From Paenibacillus terrae (GTDB lineage Bacteria; Bacillota; Bacilli; Paenibacillales; Paenibacillaceae): a stretch of 64,000 bases of DNA. The stretch covers positions 26,853 to 90,852 of the forward strand of contig NZ_JTHP01000018.1 in NCBI RefSeq assembly GCF_000943545.1, in the 5' to 3' direction. Below, piece by piece: positions 26,382 to 35,006 of this stretch (positions are counted from its first letter, which is position 1; each line of letters starts with the position of its first letter). The notes beneath the pieces are model-generated. The model ran no database searches, was not told the origin of the DNA, and saw only the letters and a program-made list of their open reading frames with translations. Both the position numbers and the translations under genes were made by a program.

Positions 26382-27848
26382 TTAAAATGTGGTAAAGCCC
26401 AACATATCTTGTAAACGATATAGTATATCTTTCCAAAATGTAGAATTATCCTCGTAAGCTTCCAGATCCAGACTGTATTCAGCTCCCCGGTTATTCCACA
26501 ATGTATCAAAATAGGCCGCAATCTGTCGGGTCAGCTTACTATCCGCTGGAGCGGCCACCCGCAATTCATTCTCCAGATTCAGATCGTCCAGATTACGTGG
26601 TGTCAAATTCGTGGAGCCGCCCAAAATGATGTGATCTCCTTGTCCCTTGGCAATATAAATTAGCTTGGTATGGTATTGCTCATGGGTCGTATTATACCAG
26701 CGGATTTGGATTTTTCCGCCCGATTTATCGGACAGTTCTTTGGCAACCGGACGATTGGGGATACCGATTTTTTCCTGTCCAAACGCGTTTTGATTCGGGT
26801 CTAGCAGCAATTGGATGTTCACACCACGCGCGGAGGCCTCCAGCAGGCTGTTCAACACTCTGCGGTCAGCCAAATAAAACATGCCCATATGAATACTGTC
26901 GCCTTGTTTGGTCTGTCCGATGGCATCCAGAACCGAGGTATATACTTTGCCTTCGGTTAGATATTGGATCCGGTAGTTGTCCTTTCCCGGTTGAGCAGAG
27001 GCTTCTGCTTGTGGCCTATAGGCAGGAAGCTGCCCTCCGCCGGAGAAGTCCAGTACCGCCTGCTCGGTTTGTAAAATGTCCCCGATGATGGGTCCCTTCA
27101 CCTCCAGCGCAACATTGGAGTGATATGCACTCGCATCGTGAACGTTGCCTGTGGAAATGAGCGCTGTCTGCTCGCTGGCAACCAATTTACGATGATTGGC
27201 CTTGACGTTCAACAGCTTGAGATAAGAGCGTGCCGTAACGTCAGGTCCGTCACTGGCCATCAGATTGGGAATCCAGCCTGTGCCCTGCTGTCCGAACCAT
27301 TGGAAAAAGGTACGCCACACGGCAGAATAGCTCGGCGTGGAATCCCGCAGCGGGTCCACATCGGTCTGCACAACCTGAATTCCCGCTCGTTTCATATTCT
27401 CCAGCAAATGATTAGGGGATGAATTGTAATTGGTATTGACTTCATCTGTAATGAAAAAGATAGGCATATCGGGATGAGCCTTCTTTTTGGCAATCAGACG
27501 CTCGGTCATCTGTGCGCTGACTTGGGGGAAGCGCTGGCCCTTATGTTTATAATCGTTGAACAGAAACAGATCGATGACGATAAATTGTTTGGCTTCATCA
27601 ATGATCCCAAACATACGATTCAAAATTTGCCCTTCATGCTGTGCGGTACTTCCATCCCCGGAGGGATAGGTCAAATCCGTCCAGAAGTTCACCTCGTTGG
27701 TTGAATACTCCTGACTTTCATAGGAGACGAAGGGAGGCAATGGCTTATGGGTCTGATAGATCATGACGGCAATCAGCCACAGGATGAGTAACAGGATAAT
27801 GATTTTAATAGTGCGGCTTGTTCGATGCAGCCGATTATGTTTAGCCAT
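26382..27848 (-). CDS. Phospholipase D-like protein with altered HKD motifs
   Basis: A 488-residue protein with an N-terminal membrane anchor (about 14-31) and two PLD-like domains. The first active-site segment is H219-R-K221 with Glu226 where the Asp normally stands. The second is YHTKLIYIAKG, with His and Lys but Ala at the Asp position. His and Lys of both motifs remain, so phosphatidyl-transfer chemistry is possible, but neither motif is canonical. It may be an envelope lipid-modifying enzyme. The gene converges on cls with only 42 bases between. Substrate unknown. Confidence 0.8.
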   Translation of the reverse strand: MAKHNRLHRTSRTIKIIILLLILWLIAVMIYQTHKPLPPFVSYESQEYSTNEVNFWTDLTYPSGDGSTAQHEGQILNRMFGIIDEAKQFIVIDLFLFNDYKHKGQRFPQVSAQMTERLIAKKKAHPDMPIFFITDEVNTNYNSSPNHLLENMKRAGIQVVQTDVDPLRDSTPSYSAVWRTFFQWFGQQGTGWIPNLMASDGPDVTARSYLKLLNVKANHRKLVASEQTALISTGNVHDASAYHSNVALEVKGPIIGDILQTEQAVLDFSGGGQLPAYRPQAEASAQPGKDNYRIQYLTEGKVYTSVLDAIGQTKQGDSIHMGMFYLADRRVLNSLLEASARGVNIQLLLDPNQNAFGQEKIGIPNRPVAKELSDKSGGKIQIRWYNTTHEQYHTKLIYIAKGQGDHIILGGSTNLTPRNLDDLNLENELRVAAPADSKLTRQIAAYFDTLWNNRGAEYSLDLEAYEDNSTFWKDILYRLQDMLGFTTF

Positions 27849-28000
27849 ATGGCGGTCAACTCCTCAATTGAATGCTGCATTCCATTTTATCGTGCCGGAA
27901 CATGCAGTTTATGATGGGATACTGTCTAGTTATTAACGCAAGTGTACAGGATTGAAGCGTAATGATCGGAAGGAAAGGGTTGGATGGTTGGAGTTGTTTC

Positions 28001-28037
28001 AGGACATATGTCCTTTATGGTGAGACTAACCTATACT
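28001..28037 (+). promoter_or_regulatory. Palindromic operator and -10 of the ydcZ-yeiL operon
   Basis: AGGACATATGTCCT (28001-28014) is a perfect 14-bp palindrome. TATACT (28032-28037) is a good -10, placing the palindrome over the -35 position. The Crp/Fnr-type regulator encoded in the operon is the natural candidate to bind it. Confidence 0.55.
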
Positions 28038-28080
28038 TTAATAAATAGAAAAGTCACATAGATAGGGAGAATAACGATTC

Positions 28081-28506
28081 ATGAGAGGAATTTTGTTTGC
28101 TTTTTTGGGAGGCGCTTGTATTACGCTGCAAGGGGTAGCGAATACACGGATTAGTCAGGATATCGGTACATGGCAGGCGGCTACGGTTACTCAACTGACG
28201 GGTGTTATTTTGGCGGCATTGATCTGGATGTTCACACGAGATGGAAATGTGGCGGAGATGAAGCAGGTAAAGCCCATGTATCTCTTGGGTGGCGCTTTTG
28301 CAGCTATCATCATATTCAGTGAAGTCACCGCTATTCAGCATATTGGGGTTACGTTCACGATCTCGGCGCTGTTGATTGCTCAGTTGTGTCTGACCTTCCT
28401 GGTTGATATAAATGGATGGTTCGGTGTAGTGAAGCAGAAGATGAAGCTCCCGCAATTTATAGGCATTGGCATGATGATTGCGGGTGTGATCATTTTGAAG
28501 CTCTAA
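28081..28506 (+). CDS. DMT/YdcZ (DUF606) family membrane protein, first copy
   Basis: A 141-residue membrane protein of four to five helices. GACITLQGVANTRISQDIG and TAIQHIGVTFTISALLIAQL are hallmarks of the small YdcZ/DUF606 transporters, half-size members of the drug/metabolite transporter superfamily. The C-terminus reads IGMMIAGVIILKL. GGGAGAA lies upstream of the ATG. It starts a three-gene operon with a Crp/Fnr-type regulator and a second YdcZ protein; the two halves probably pair in the membrane. Substrate unknown. Confidence 0.82.
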   Translation: MRGILFAFLGGACITLQGVANTRISQDIGTWQAATVTQLTGVILAALIWMFTRDGNVAEMKQVKPMYLLGGAFAAIIIFSEVTAIQHIGVTFTISALLIAQLCLTFLVDINGWFGVVKQKMKLPQFIGIGMMIAGVIILKL

Positions 28507-28563
28507 ATAGAACTTCATTCGGAGAAGGAACCCAGAACGTAGAAAACGAAGGTGAGCTCAAGC

Positions 28564-29265
28564 ATGAAAGAAATTCAGGATCAAGAGCAACTGAAGCATT
28601 TTTTACAATTGCATCAGCTAGAAACCATACTACATGAGCCACTGCGGCCTTATTTGTCGCTGCATCGTTTGGAACAAGGGGAAAAGCTGTGCTCCCAAGG
28701 GGATTCCATTGAACATCTGTACATATTGGTACAGGGCAAGGTCAAGATTTATACCAGTTCAACGGAAGGCAAAACACTGGTTCTCTGCTTTAAAACACCG
28801 ATTGAGATCATAGGAGATGTTGAATATATTCGCAGCAGCAACGTGATCAACACGGTGGAGGCTGTGTCTCCTATATATGTAATCAGTATTCACCACCAGT
28901 GGATGAATAAATATGGCAGAGACTACGCTCCAATGCTGCAATTTTTGCTGGATATCGTTACCCGGAAGTTTTGCATGGATTCCGACTTTTCCAGCTTTAA
29001 CTTAATGTATCCCGTGGAAGTCAGGCTGGCCAGTTACCTGCTATCCGTTTCTTTTGACGAAGGTGATGCTTCTTTCCATGAGGAACTGCGGGCATCCAGT
29101 CTCGTAGATGTGGCGAATTTAATCGGAACCAGCTATAGGCATCTCAACCGTGTGATTCGCAAGATGAGCGCAGAGGGATTGGTGGAACGAGCACGGGGCT
29201 ATATTGTAATTCGTGACAGAGAAGGTTTGGGCCAACTGGCAGGCCATAATATTTATGAAGCATAA
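28564..29265 (+). CDS. Crp/Fnr family transcriptional regulator (YeiL-like)
   Basis: A 233-residue regulator. The cyclic-nucleotide-type sensor domain is about 40-130 (LEQGEKLCSQGDSIEHLYIL ... GKVKIYTSS). The C-terminal winged helix has VDVANLIGTSYRHLNRVIRK as recognition segment. There is no N-terminal Fnr cysteine cluster, so it is not an oxygen-sensing Fnr itself. Layout and location between two ydcZ genes match YeiL-type regulators. ATG at 28564 fits the upstream AAGGTGAG better than the in-frame GTG at 28552. It probably controls its own operon through the palindrome at 28001. Confidence 0.85.
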   Translation: MKEIQDQEQLKHFLQLHQLETILHEPLRPYLSLHRLEQGEKLCSQGDSIEHLYILVQGKVKIYTSSTEGKTLVLCFKTPIEIIGDVEYIRSSNVINTVEAVSPIYVISIHHQWMNKYGRDYAPMLQFLLDIVTRKFCMDSDFSSFNLMYPVEVRLASYLLSVSFDEGDASFHEELRASSLVDVANLIGTSYRHLNRVIRKMSAEGLVERARGYIVIRDREGLGQLAGHNIYEA

Positions 29266-29301
29266 TCATTCGTAAAAGAATTAGCGGGGAGAGCTGAAAT
29301 C

Positions 29302-29799
29302 ATGTTATCAGGAATTGTACTGGCGGTTATCGCAGGAGCCTTTGTTAGCCTGCAAACGATATTCAATAATAAGGTGAACGAACGGACAGGTTCATGGGCT
29401 ACAACCACACTTGTGCTGGGAACGGGGTTTCTGGCCTCCTTGCTCGGCAGTCTTATTTTTGCAGGGAAAAATACATTTACACTACAGCATATGCAGCCGT
29501 GGTACTGGTTCAGTGGAATGATTGGTGTTGGCGTGGTGTTCTGTCTGGTACAAGGAGTGAAGCTGCTTGGTCCGACTTATGCGATCTCTATCGTATTAAC
29601 GGCACAATTGGGCACTGCTTTGCTGTGGGATTCGTTAGGATGGCTGGGACTGGAAAAGATTCCGTTCACCTTCACCAAGCTGATCGGCGTGCTGGTCATT
29701 ATCGGAGGCATTTTGATATTCAAGTTTGGCAACGGGCGTACGAAGGATCAGCAAGAAAGCATTTCACATGAAAATAATAACTCCCATCTCCGCAGTTGA
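29302..29799 (+). CDS. DMT/YdcZ (DUF606) family membrane protein, second copy
   Basis: A 165-residue paralogue of the protein at 28081. It has LAVIAGAFVSLQTIFNNKVN and GPTYAISIVLTAQLGTALLW, then GVLVIIGGILIFKFG. The C-terminal 20 polar residues (after about 145) differ from the first copy and overlap the end of an MFS relic on the other strand, so the tail may have been altered by the event that truncated the relic. GCGGGGAGA precedes the ATG. It ends the ydcZ-yeiL-ydcZ operon. Confidence 0.82.
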   Translation: MLSGIVLAVIAGAFVSLQTIFNNKVNERTGSWATTTLVLGTGFLASLLGSLIFAGKNTFTLQHMQPWYWFSGMIGVGVVFCLVQGVKLLGPTYAISIVLTAQLGTALLWDSLGWLGLEKIPFTFTKLIGVLVIIGGILIFKFGNGRTKDQQESISHENNNSHLRS

Positions 29800-29928
29800 A
29801 GCACCCAGTGTATCCCGGACTGTAGGTGTTCGGGAGACCCAAGATGCAAAAGCCACACCTGGAAGAGCAAATAATAAGAATAGCATATTGCGAACGAACT
29901 TTGGATCTTTGGAAAGCTGTGCTGTCAT
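29764..29928 (-). pseudogene. N-terminal relic of an MFS transporter
   Basis: On the minus strand ATG at 29928, with AAGGAG eight bases upstream, opens 54 codons including NMLFLLFALPGVAFASWVS, then RTPTVRDTLGASTAEMG. This matches the start of YbjJ-like MFS transporters through helix 1 and the following loop. It stops at a TGA (29764-29766) right where helix 2 should begin. The rest of the transporter is replaced by the 3' end of the second ydcZ gene. The intact Shine-Dalgarno suggests recent truncation. Confidence 0.65.
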
Positions 29929-30021
29929 GCAAAAAACTCCTTACCGCTCCTTATCTAAAAGCCGCAAAGAATGGACCAAGCTTTAAGTGGGACATGTCGT
30001 TTCAGGTATCCGTCCGCTCTT

Positions 30022-30072
30022 TTGACAATACTTATTAAAAGTATAATAATAAACTATACTATAATTTAGTAT
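30022..30072. promoter_or_regulatory. Two 6-5-6 palindromes near a promoter
   Basis: ATACTT-N5-AAGTAT (30028-30044) and ATACTA-N5-TAGTAT (30056-30072) have centres 28 bp apart. TTGACA at 30022 and TATAAT at 30042 overlap the first, though with only 14 bases between them. They lie between the maltose acetyltransferase gene and the divergent MFS relic and look like paired repressor sites. Confidence 0.4.
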
Positions 30073-30134
30073 CTGGCATTTGTCCAACTTCATGGAGTGA
30101 AATGAAAACCTTTTAAACAGGAAGGAAAGTGTAC

Positions 30135-30752
30135 ATGGCAACGAATAAAGAAAATATGTTAGAAGGCAAATTATATATGGCTGGTGGAAAAGAATTAGCA
30201 AAGGATAGCAAGAAATCGAGAATGCTTACCCGCTTGTTCAATAACAGTACGGAAGAGCAACAGGAGTACCGGGTAGAGCTACTTAAACAACTGTTCGAGT
30301 CTACAGGTCAGGAGATATATATCGAACCCCCATTTCGCTGTGACTATGGCTGTCACATTACAGTGGGCAATCAGTTCTATGCCAATTATGACTGCATCAT
30401 TATTGACGTAGCGAAAGTAACAATAGGGGATCATGTTTTTTTCGGCCCCAGGGTAGGTGTATATACGGCTGGGCATCCGATAGATTCAGATGTACGCAAC
30501 ACCTTGCTCGAATTTGGTAAACCGATAACGATTGGGAACAGTGTATGGATTGGCGCAAATACCGTAATCACTCCAGGAGTGAATATTGGAAATAATGTAG
30601 TTATCGGGGCGGGATCTATCGTTACCAAAGACATTCCTGATAATGTGGTTGCCGTAGGAAATCCATGTAAAGTGCTAAGGGAAATTACAGATGAAGACAG
30701 ACGGTACTGGGAAAAGCAAAAAAATGATTATTACGCTGACATTGAGGACTAA
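30135..30752 (+). CDS. maa: Maltose/galactoside O-acetyltransferase
   Basis: Acetyl-CoA dependent sugar acetyltransferase, a trimeric left-handed beta-helix enzyme. The 205 residues start with the Maa domain (ENMLEGKLYMAGGKELAKDS). They contain IEPPFRCDYGCHITVG, the catalytic His in VYTAGHPID, and hexapeptide repeats (ITIGNSVWIGANTVITPGVNI and onward) ending VVAVGNPCKVLREI. These are all typical of Maa/LacA. ATG at 30135 has GGAAGG upstream, eight bases away; an in-frame GTG at 30129 is less likely. It stands alone behind the palindromes at 30022-30072. Confidence 0.92.
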   Translation: MATNKENMLEGKLYMAGGKELAKDSKKSRMLTRLFNNSTEEQQEYRVELLKQLFESTGQEIYIEPPFRCDYGCHITVGNQFYANYDCIIIDVAKVTIGDHVFFGPRVGVYTAGHPIDSDVRNTLLEFGKPITIGNSVWIGANTVITPGVNIGNNVVIGAGSIVTKDIPDNVVAVGNPCKVLREITDEDRRYWEKQKNDYYADIED

Positions 30753-30966
30753 GGTACAAATAAAACTCACCTGAACGGTTTATATAAGCAGAGGAAAGGC
30801 TCGCGATTTTGTGTATATATTTTTCCATCCATGCTACAATAAAAGTATCTAAATAATTTCCTGTAATCATACATAAATAGATCGGTTACCGTGTTCGGGA
30901 GCGGTCTTATTTGTGTTTTCAGACCAATGTAAATACATGAAGTGACCTGAATGAGGTGGGACATAG

Positions 30967-32067
30967 ATGAGTAATGTGGAAAATAAATCTGAAACACCTG
31001 AGAGTTCCGGCAAATCCGGTTCTTTGCTGCCTGCTGCACGCACAGGTGAACGGAAAATAGAGCATGTCCGCCTTTGTTTGCAAGAGGACGTGGCAGGCCA
31101 AGGCATCACGAATGGACTGGAGCGCTATGCCTTTAAACACTGTGCACTGCCTGAACTGCATTTTGATGAGGTACGTTTGGACACTACTTTTCTGGGGCGC
31201 GCAGTGCGAACGCCGCTGCTGATTAGCTCCATGACAGGCGGCAGCGCGGAGACGGGAGCGATTAATGAGCGCTTGGCAGAAACAGCGGAGAAACGCGGCT
31301 GGGCGCTGGGAGTAGGCTCGGTGCGAGCTGCGGTGGAAAAAGAAGAACTGGCTCCGACCTTTGCGGTTCGTCGCTTGGCACCGAATATTCCGATCCTTGC
31401 CAATCTGGGAGCAGTGCAGTTGAACTACGGATTTGGCGTGGACGACTGTCGCCGTGCGGTAGAGATTGCCGGAGCGGACATGCTTGTACTGCATTTGAAC
31501 GGATTGCAGGAGGTTTTCCAACCCGAGGGGAATCTGGATTTTGGCGGATTGCTTGGACGTATTGAAGAGCTGTGCCGCCAGCTTTCAGTGCCCGTAGGCG
31601 TGAAGGAAGTAGGCTGGGGCATAGATGGCGAGACGGCTTCGAGACTGTATGATGCGGGTGCAGCTTTTATTGATGTGGCGGGCGCAGGCGGGACAAGCTG
31701 GAGTCAGGTGGAAAAATTCCGCAATTCTGATCCTGTACGCCGTGCAGCGGCGAAAGCATTTGCGGATTGGGGAAACTCCACCGCAGATTGTATCGTAGAA
31801 GTCAGGGCGGCGCAGCCGAATGGCGCAGTGATCGGCAGTGGCGGACTGAGAGACGGTGTCGATGCAGCCAAGGCGCTTGCCTTGGGCGCTGATATGGCGG
31901 GTTTCGGACGGTCGCTGCTCGGATCGGCGGTCGCCTCCACAGAGGCGCTCGAAGCGCGGCTGGAGCAGGTGGAGCTGGAACTGCGAACAGTCATGTTCGG
32001 AATTGGAGTAGCTGATATTAAGGAACTTAGAGACACAACTCGGTTGAGGAAGAAGGCGAACGCATGA
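30967..32067 (+). CDS. fni: Type 2 isopentenyl-diphosphate delta-isomerase
   Basis: FMN- and NADPH-dependent enzyme interconverting isopentenyl and dimethylallyl diphosphate for isoprenoid synthesis. The 366 residues include RKIEHVRLCL near the N-terminus, PLLISSMTGGS (FMN site), VGSVRAAVE, LHLNGLQEVFQPEGNLDF, VKEVGWGI, DVAGAGGTSW and the phosphate-binding GSGGLRDG. Note that LNGLQE replaces the more usual LNxxQE spacing only slightly. AATGAGGTGGG precedes the ATG. Its stop overlaps the next GNAT gene start as ATGA, so they form an operon. Confidence 0.93.
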   Translation: MSNVENKSETPESSGKSGSLLPAARTGERKIEHVRLCLQEDVAGQGITNGLERYAFKHCALPELHFDEVRLDTTFLGRAVRTPLLISSMTGGSAETGAINERLAETAEKRGWALGVGSVRAAVEKEELAPTFAVRRLAPNIPILANLGAVQLNYGFGVDDCRRAVEIAGADMLVLHLNGLQEVFQPEGNLDFGGLLGRIEELCRQLSVPVGVKEVGWGIDGETASRLYDAGAAFIDVAGAGGTSWSQVEKFRNSDPVRRAAAKAFADWGNSTADCIVEVRAAQPNGAVIGSGGLRDGVDAAKALALGADMAGFGRSLLGSAVASTEALEARLEQVELELRTVMFGIGVADIKELRDTTRLRKKANA

Positions 32068-32558
32068 GCAGCATTGTAACCCTGGTACCAATGGACGCAG
32101 AGCAATATGAACGGTTTGAGCAGCGCTCGCTCGCGGACTACGCGGACGAAAAAATTCAGGCAGGCACATGGACGGTGGAAGAAGCGCCGGAACGCGCGGC
32201 AGAAAGCTTTGCCCGATACCTGCCACAGAGATTGGATACTCCCCATGCTCACCTTTACATGCTGATGTATTCGAATACGGATGTTGTGGAGAGCCAAGAG
32301 GAAGCGGGCTATATCTGGTTCAATATGACGGATAGCGCACAAGGAAAAGAAGCTTTTCTGCTGGATATTCTCGTCTACGATTCATATCAGGGGCGGGGGC
32401 TAGGCACATTGGCGATGGGGGCTTTGGAACAGGAAGCTCGCAGGCTGGGAGCCGTTCGCATCGGTTTGCACGTATTTGGGCATAATGAGCGGGCTTTGCA
32501 TGTGTACCGCAAGTCAGGCTATCGGGTTACGGATATTCAGATGAGCAAAGAGATTTAA
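32064..32558 (+). CDS. GNAT family N-acetyltransferase
   Basis: A 164-residue acetyltransferase. The acetyl-CoA loop is DSYQGRGLGTLAMGAL, preceded by the LLDILVYD strand and followed by IGLHVFGHNERALHVYRKSGY, a textbook GNAT motif set. Its ATG overlaps the IDI-2 stop codon (ATGA), so it is translationally coupled to fni. No role in isoprenoid metabolism is known for such a partner; the substrate is unknown. Confidence 0.85.
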   Translation: MSSIVTLVPMDAEQYERFEQRSLADYADEKIQAGTWTVEEAPERAAESFARYLPQRLDTPHAHLYMLMYSNTDVVESQEEAGYIWFNMTDSAQGKEAFLLDILVYDSYQGRGLGTLAMGALEQEARRLGAVRIGLHVFGHNERALHVYRKSGYRVTDIQMSKEI

Positions 32559-32700
32559 ATGAAGAAGTAGAGGATATAGCAAAATCCTGAAAGTCACAGT
32601 CGTATGCTTGCCGCATGTATGGGTTCTCATATATAATGTGGGTTGGTAAACTAACGGATGGCATAACGCACATTTTATATAAACGGGAGTTGTTCTGATT

Positions 32701-33801
32701 ATGGCTTTAAAAGCGGGGATTGTGGGCTTGCCGAACGTGGGCAAATCAACACTGTTTAACGCAATAACGCAGGCGGGTGCGGAATCCGCAAACTATCCAT
32801 TTTGTACGATTGACCCGAATGTGGGTGTCGTTGAAGTACCGGACGAGCGGCTGGATAAGCTGACTGAACTGGTTGTGCCGAACAAAACGGTGCCGACAGC
32901 TTTTGAATTTGTTGATATTGCAGGACTTGTACGCGGTGCGAGCAAGGGCGAGGGTTTGGGTAACAAGTTTCTGGCTCATATTCGTGAAGTGGATGCGATT
33001 GTACATGTGGTGCGTTGTTTTGAAGATGAGAACATCACCCATGTGGACGGCAAAATCGACCCGATCAGTGACATTCAGACCATTAATCTGGAGCTGATTC
33101 TGGCGGATATCGAAAGCGTAGACAAGCGCATTGAGCGTTCCCGCAAAAACATGAAGGGTGGCAACAAGCAATACACCCAGGAAGTTGAAGTGCTGGAGCG
33201 GATCAAGGAATCACTGTATGCTGATAAGCCTGCGCGCAGCGTGGAATTGTCGGATGAAGAACAACTGATTGTACGTGATCTTCATTTGCTTACGATGAAG
33301 CCTGTACTGTACGCTGCTAATGTCAGCGAAGACGGCGTAACGGAAGCCGACAGCAATCCATATGTGCAAAAGGTACGTGATTTTGCTGTAGCGGAAAATG
33401 CAGAAGTAGTGCCGATTAGCGCCAAAGTAGAATCTGAAATTGCCGAGCTGGAAGGCGAAGATAAGGCGATGTTCCTGGAGGAACTGGGACTGGCTGAATC
33501 CGGTCTGAATCGTCTGATCAAAGCCGCTTACCGGTTGTTGGGTCTGTATACGTATTTCACAGCAGGTGTGCAGGAAGTACGCGCATGGACCATTCACAAA
33601 GGAACTAAAGCACCGGGGGCTGCGGGCGTTATCCACACGGATTTTGAACGCGGATTTATTCGTGCCGAGGTTGTATCCTACAACGATTTGGTCGCTGCTG
33701 GCTCTATGAACGGGGCTAAGGAACGTGGTCAGCTTCGTTTGGAAGGTAAGGAATATGTGGTACAAGACGGAGACGTTATGCATTTCCGTTTTAATGTATA
33801 A
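32701..33801 (+). CDS. ychF: Redox-regulated ATPase YchF (Obg-like, OLA1 family)
   Basis: Conserved P-loop ATPase associated with ribosomes and stress response. The 366 residues contain G1 GLPNVGKST, the switch [19 protein letters not shown]4-like NVSED at the usual NKxD place (the change that gives ATP preference), a coiled-coil insert around residues 140-175 and the C-terminal TGS domain ([20 protein letters not shown]). Length is exactly family size. GGGAGTTG lies before the ATG, and a terminator follows at 33841. Confidence 0.95.
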   Translation: MALKAGIVGLPNVGKSTLFNAITQAGAESANYPFCTIDPNVGVVEVPDERLDKLTELVVPNKTVPTAFEFVDIAGLVRGASKGEGLGNKFLAHIREVDAIVHVVRCFEDENITHVDGKIDPISDIQTINLELILADIESVDKRIERSRKNMKGGNKQYTQEVEVLERIKESLYADKPARSVELSDEEQLIVRDLHLLTMKPVLYAANVSEDGVTEADSNPYVQKVRDFAVAENAEVVPISAKVESEIAELEGEDKAMFLEELGLAESGLNRLIKAAYRLLGLYTYFTAGVQEVRAWTIHKGTKAPGAAGVIHTDFERGFIRAEVVSYNDLVAAGSMNGAKERGQLRLEGKEYVVQDGDVMHFRFNV

Positions 33802-33840
33802 CATTAGGTTTGCAGTATAAAACATTGTTCTAAATAAAGT

Positions 33841-33873
33841 AGTCGCTGCCTGTGTTGGGTGGCGGCTTTTTTT
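33841..33873 (+). terminator. Terminator of ychF
   Basis: AGTCGCTGCC pairs, with G-U pairs, with GGGTGGCGGCTT around a TGTGTT loop, followed by T7. Confidence 0.75.
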
Positions 33874-33975
33874 ATTGTTTAGGATAAATCCATATCCTTA
33901 GCTCGATTTTGAAAGAAAATATGTTAAAATCCCCTTAATTTCATAGCTAAAAAGAACCGATAGAGGTGAGCTAAA

Positions 33976-34035
33976 ATGTTAGAACGTTCCATGGAGAATA
34001 CAAGAGAATTGGAAAAAGGAAAGGGAGTGGTATAA
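33976..34035 (+). CDS. Possible 19-residue leader peptide (or frameshifted extension)
   Basis: ATG at 33976 follows GAGGTGA at a good distance and opens MLERSMENTRELEKGKGVV, ending TAA at 34033. A terminator-like hairpin starts two bases after the stop and the hydrolase gene starts at 34097, the layout of a translational attenuator. Alternatively, a one-base shift near 34015 would join the first 14 residues to an open frame running into the hydrolase (EWYKEELHFVDSSSFNKKEK), making it a broken N-terminal extension. Neither reading can be settled here. Confidence 0.4.
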   Translation: MLERSMENTRELEKGKGVV

Positions 34036-34036
34036 G

Positions 34037-34069
34037 GAAGAGCTTCATTTTGTCGATAGCTCTTCTTTT
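34037..34069 (+). terminator. Attenuator-like hairpin before the hydrolase gene
   Basis: GAAGAGCT and AGCTCTTC form a perfect 8-bp stem with a 13-base loop, followed by TTTT. It lies between the short frame at 33976 and the hydrolase start at 34097. Confidence 0.5.
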
Positions 34070-34096
34070 AATAAAAAAGAAAAGAGGACTACTAAA

Positions 34097-34948
34097 ATGA
34101 ACAAAAATCAACATTTAATTAGCGATGGATTTAAGTTGAATTACTGTATAAAAGGGTATGGAAAGCCAATATTGATGGTTGGCAGTAGTATATATTATCC
34201 TCACTTGTTTTCGGAGAATTTATATAAAAAGTTTCAGTTCATTTTCTTGGATCATAGAGGATTTGTGAAGCCGCCCCGAGCTTTAGAACCCGAAGATTAT
34301 ACGTTGGATAAAGCATTAGATGATATAGAAGCAGCAAGACAATCCCTTAATCTTGAGGATTTTATCATATTGGGACATTCCGGACATGCCTTTATGGCTT
34401 TGGAATATGCCAGAAAATACCCTGAACATGTTCAGAAAGTTGTTTTGTTAAATTCAGCACCTACCAATAGCGAAGAAAGACAGCGGCAAAGCTTTTCATT
34501 TTTTAATGAGACAGCAAGTCCAGAGAGAAAGAGGCATTTTGAAAAAGATATTGTTTTATTAGAACATGATATCAAGAAAGATCCCGCGAGACGGTTTGTT
34601 CACATGTGTATTCGTATGGGAGCCCAAAGTTTTTACGATTATACATTTAATGCAGCTTACATGTGGGATGGTGTATATACGAATATGACAATCATTGATC
34701 ATTTATGGGGAGAAGCATTCGGAAAACTTAATCTGATACAATCGTTGGCCGATGTTAATAAGCCAGTATTTATTGGTTTAGGGAGACATGATTATTTGGT
34801 TGCACCCGTTTCACTGTGGGATCTTGTGGATGACACCTATGAGAACGTGAAGAAAGTAATTTTTGAGCATAGTGGGCATAATCCTATGTTCGAAGAACCT
34901 CATTCCTTTGATAGGAAATTAGTCGAGTGGATTTATGAAGGCAAGTAG
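34097..34948 (+). CDS. Alpha/beta hydrolase
   Basis: A 283-residue alpha/beta-hydrolase fold protein with the oxyanion region near GSSIYY and nucleophile elbow GHSGH (Ser95). The acid is in GRHDYLV (Asp232) and the base in HSGHNPMFEEP (His261), a complete catalytic triad. It resembles proline iminopeptidase and haloperoxidase-like members, but the substrate is not evident. The gene is clearly more AT-rich than ychF and prfA on either side, suggesting later arrival. AGAGGACTACTAAA precedes the ATG, and a terminator follows at 34970. Confidence 0.85.
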   Translation: MNKNQHLISDGFKLNYCIKGYGKPILMVGSSIYYPHLFSENLYKKFQFIFLDHRGFVKPPRALEPEDYTLDKALDDIEAARQSLNLEDFIILGHSGHAFMALEYARKYPEHVQKVVLLNSAPTNSEERQRQSFSFFNETASPERKRHFEKDIVLLEHDIKKDPARRFVHMCIRMGAQSFYDYTFNAAYMWDGVYTNMTIIDHLWGEAFGKLNLIQSLADVNKPVFIGLGRHDYLVAPVSLWDLVDDTYENVKKVIFEHSGHNPMFEEPHSFDRKLVEWIYEGK

Positions 34949-34969
34949 GAATTTCGACCATTCTAACGA

Positions 34970-35006
34970 AAAAACGCTCAGCCAATCAGTGCTTAGCGTT
35001 TTTTTG
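34970..35006 (+). terminator. Terminator of the hydrolase gene
   Basis: AAACGCT with AGC pairs with GCT and AGCGTTT, followed by T7. After it, 35010-35200 is AT-rich with an AATTAATTAATT palindrome and the prfA leader, and no other gene. Confidence 0.82.

Noticed and set aside
31585..32226. Minus-strand frames opposite IDI-2 and its GNAT partner
   Set aside because: Antisense to two well-supported genes and no motif seen.
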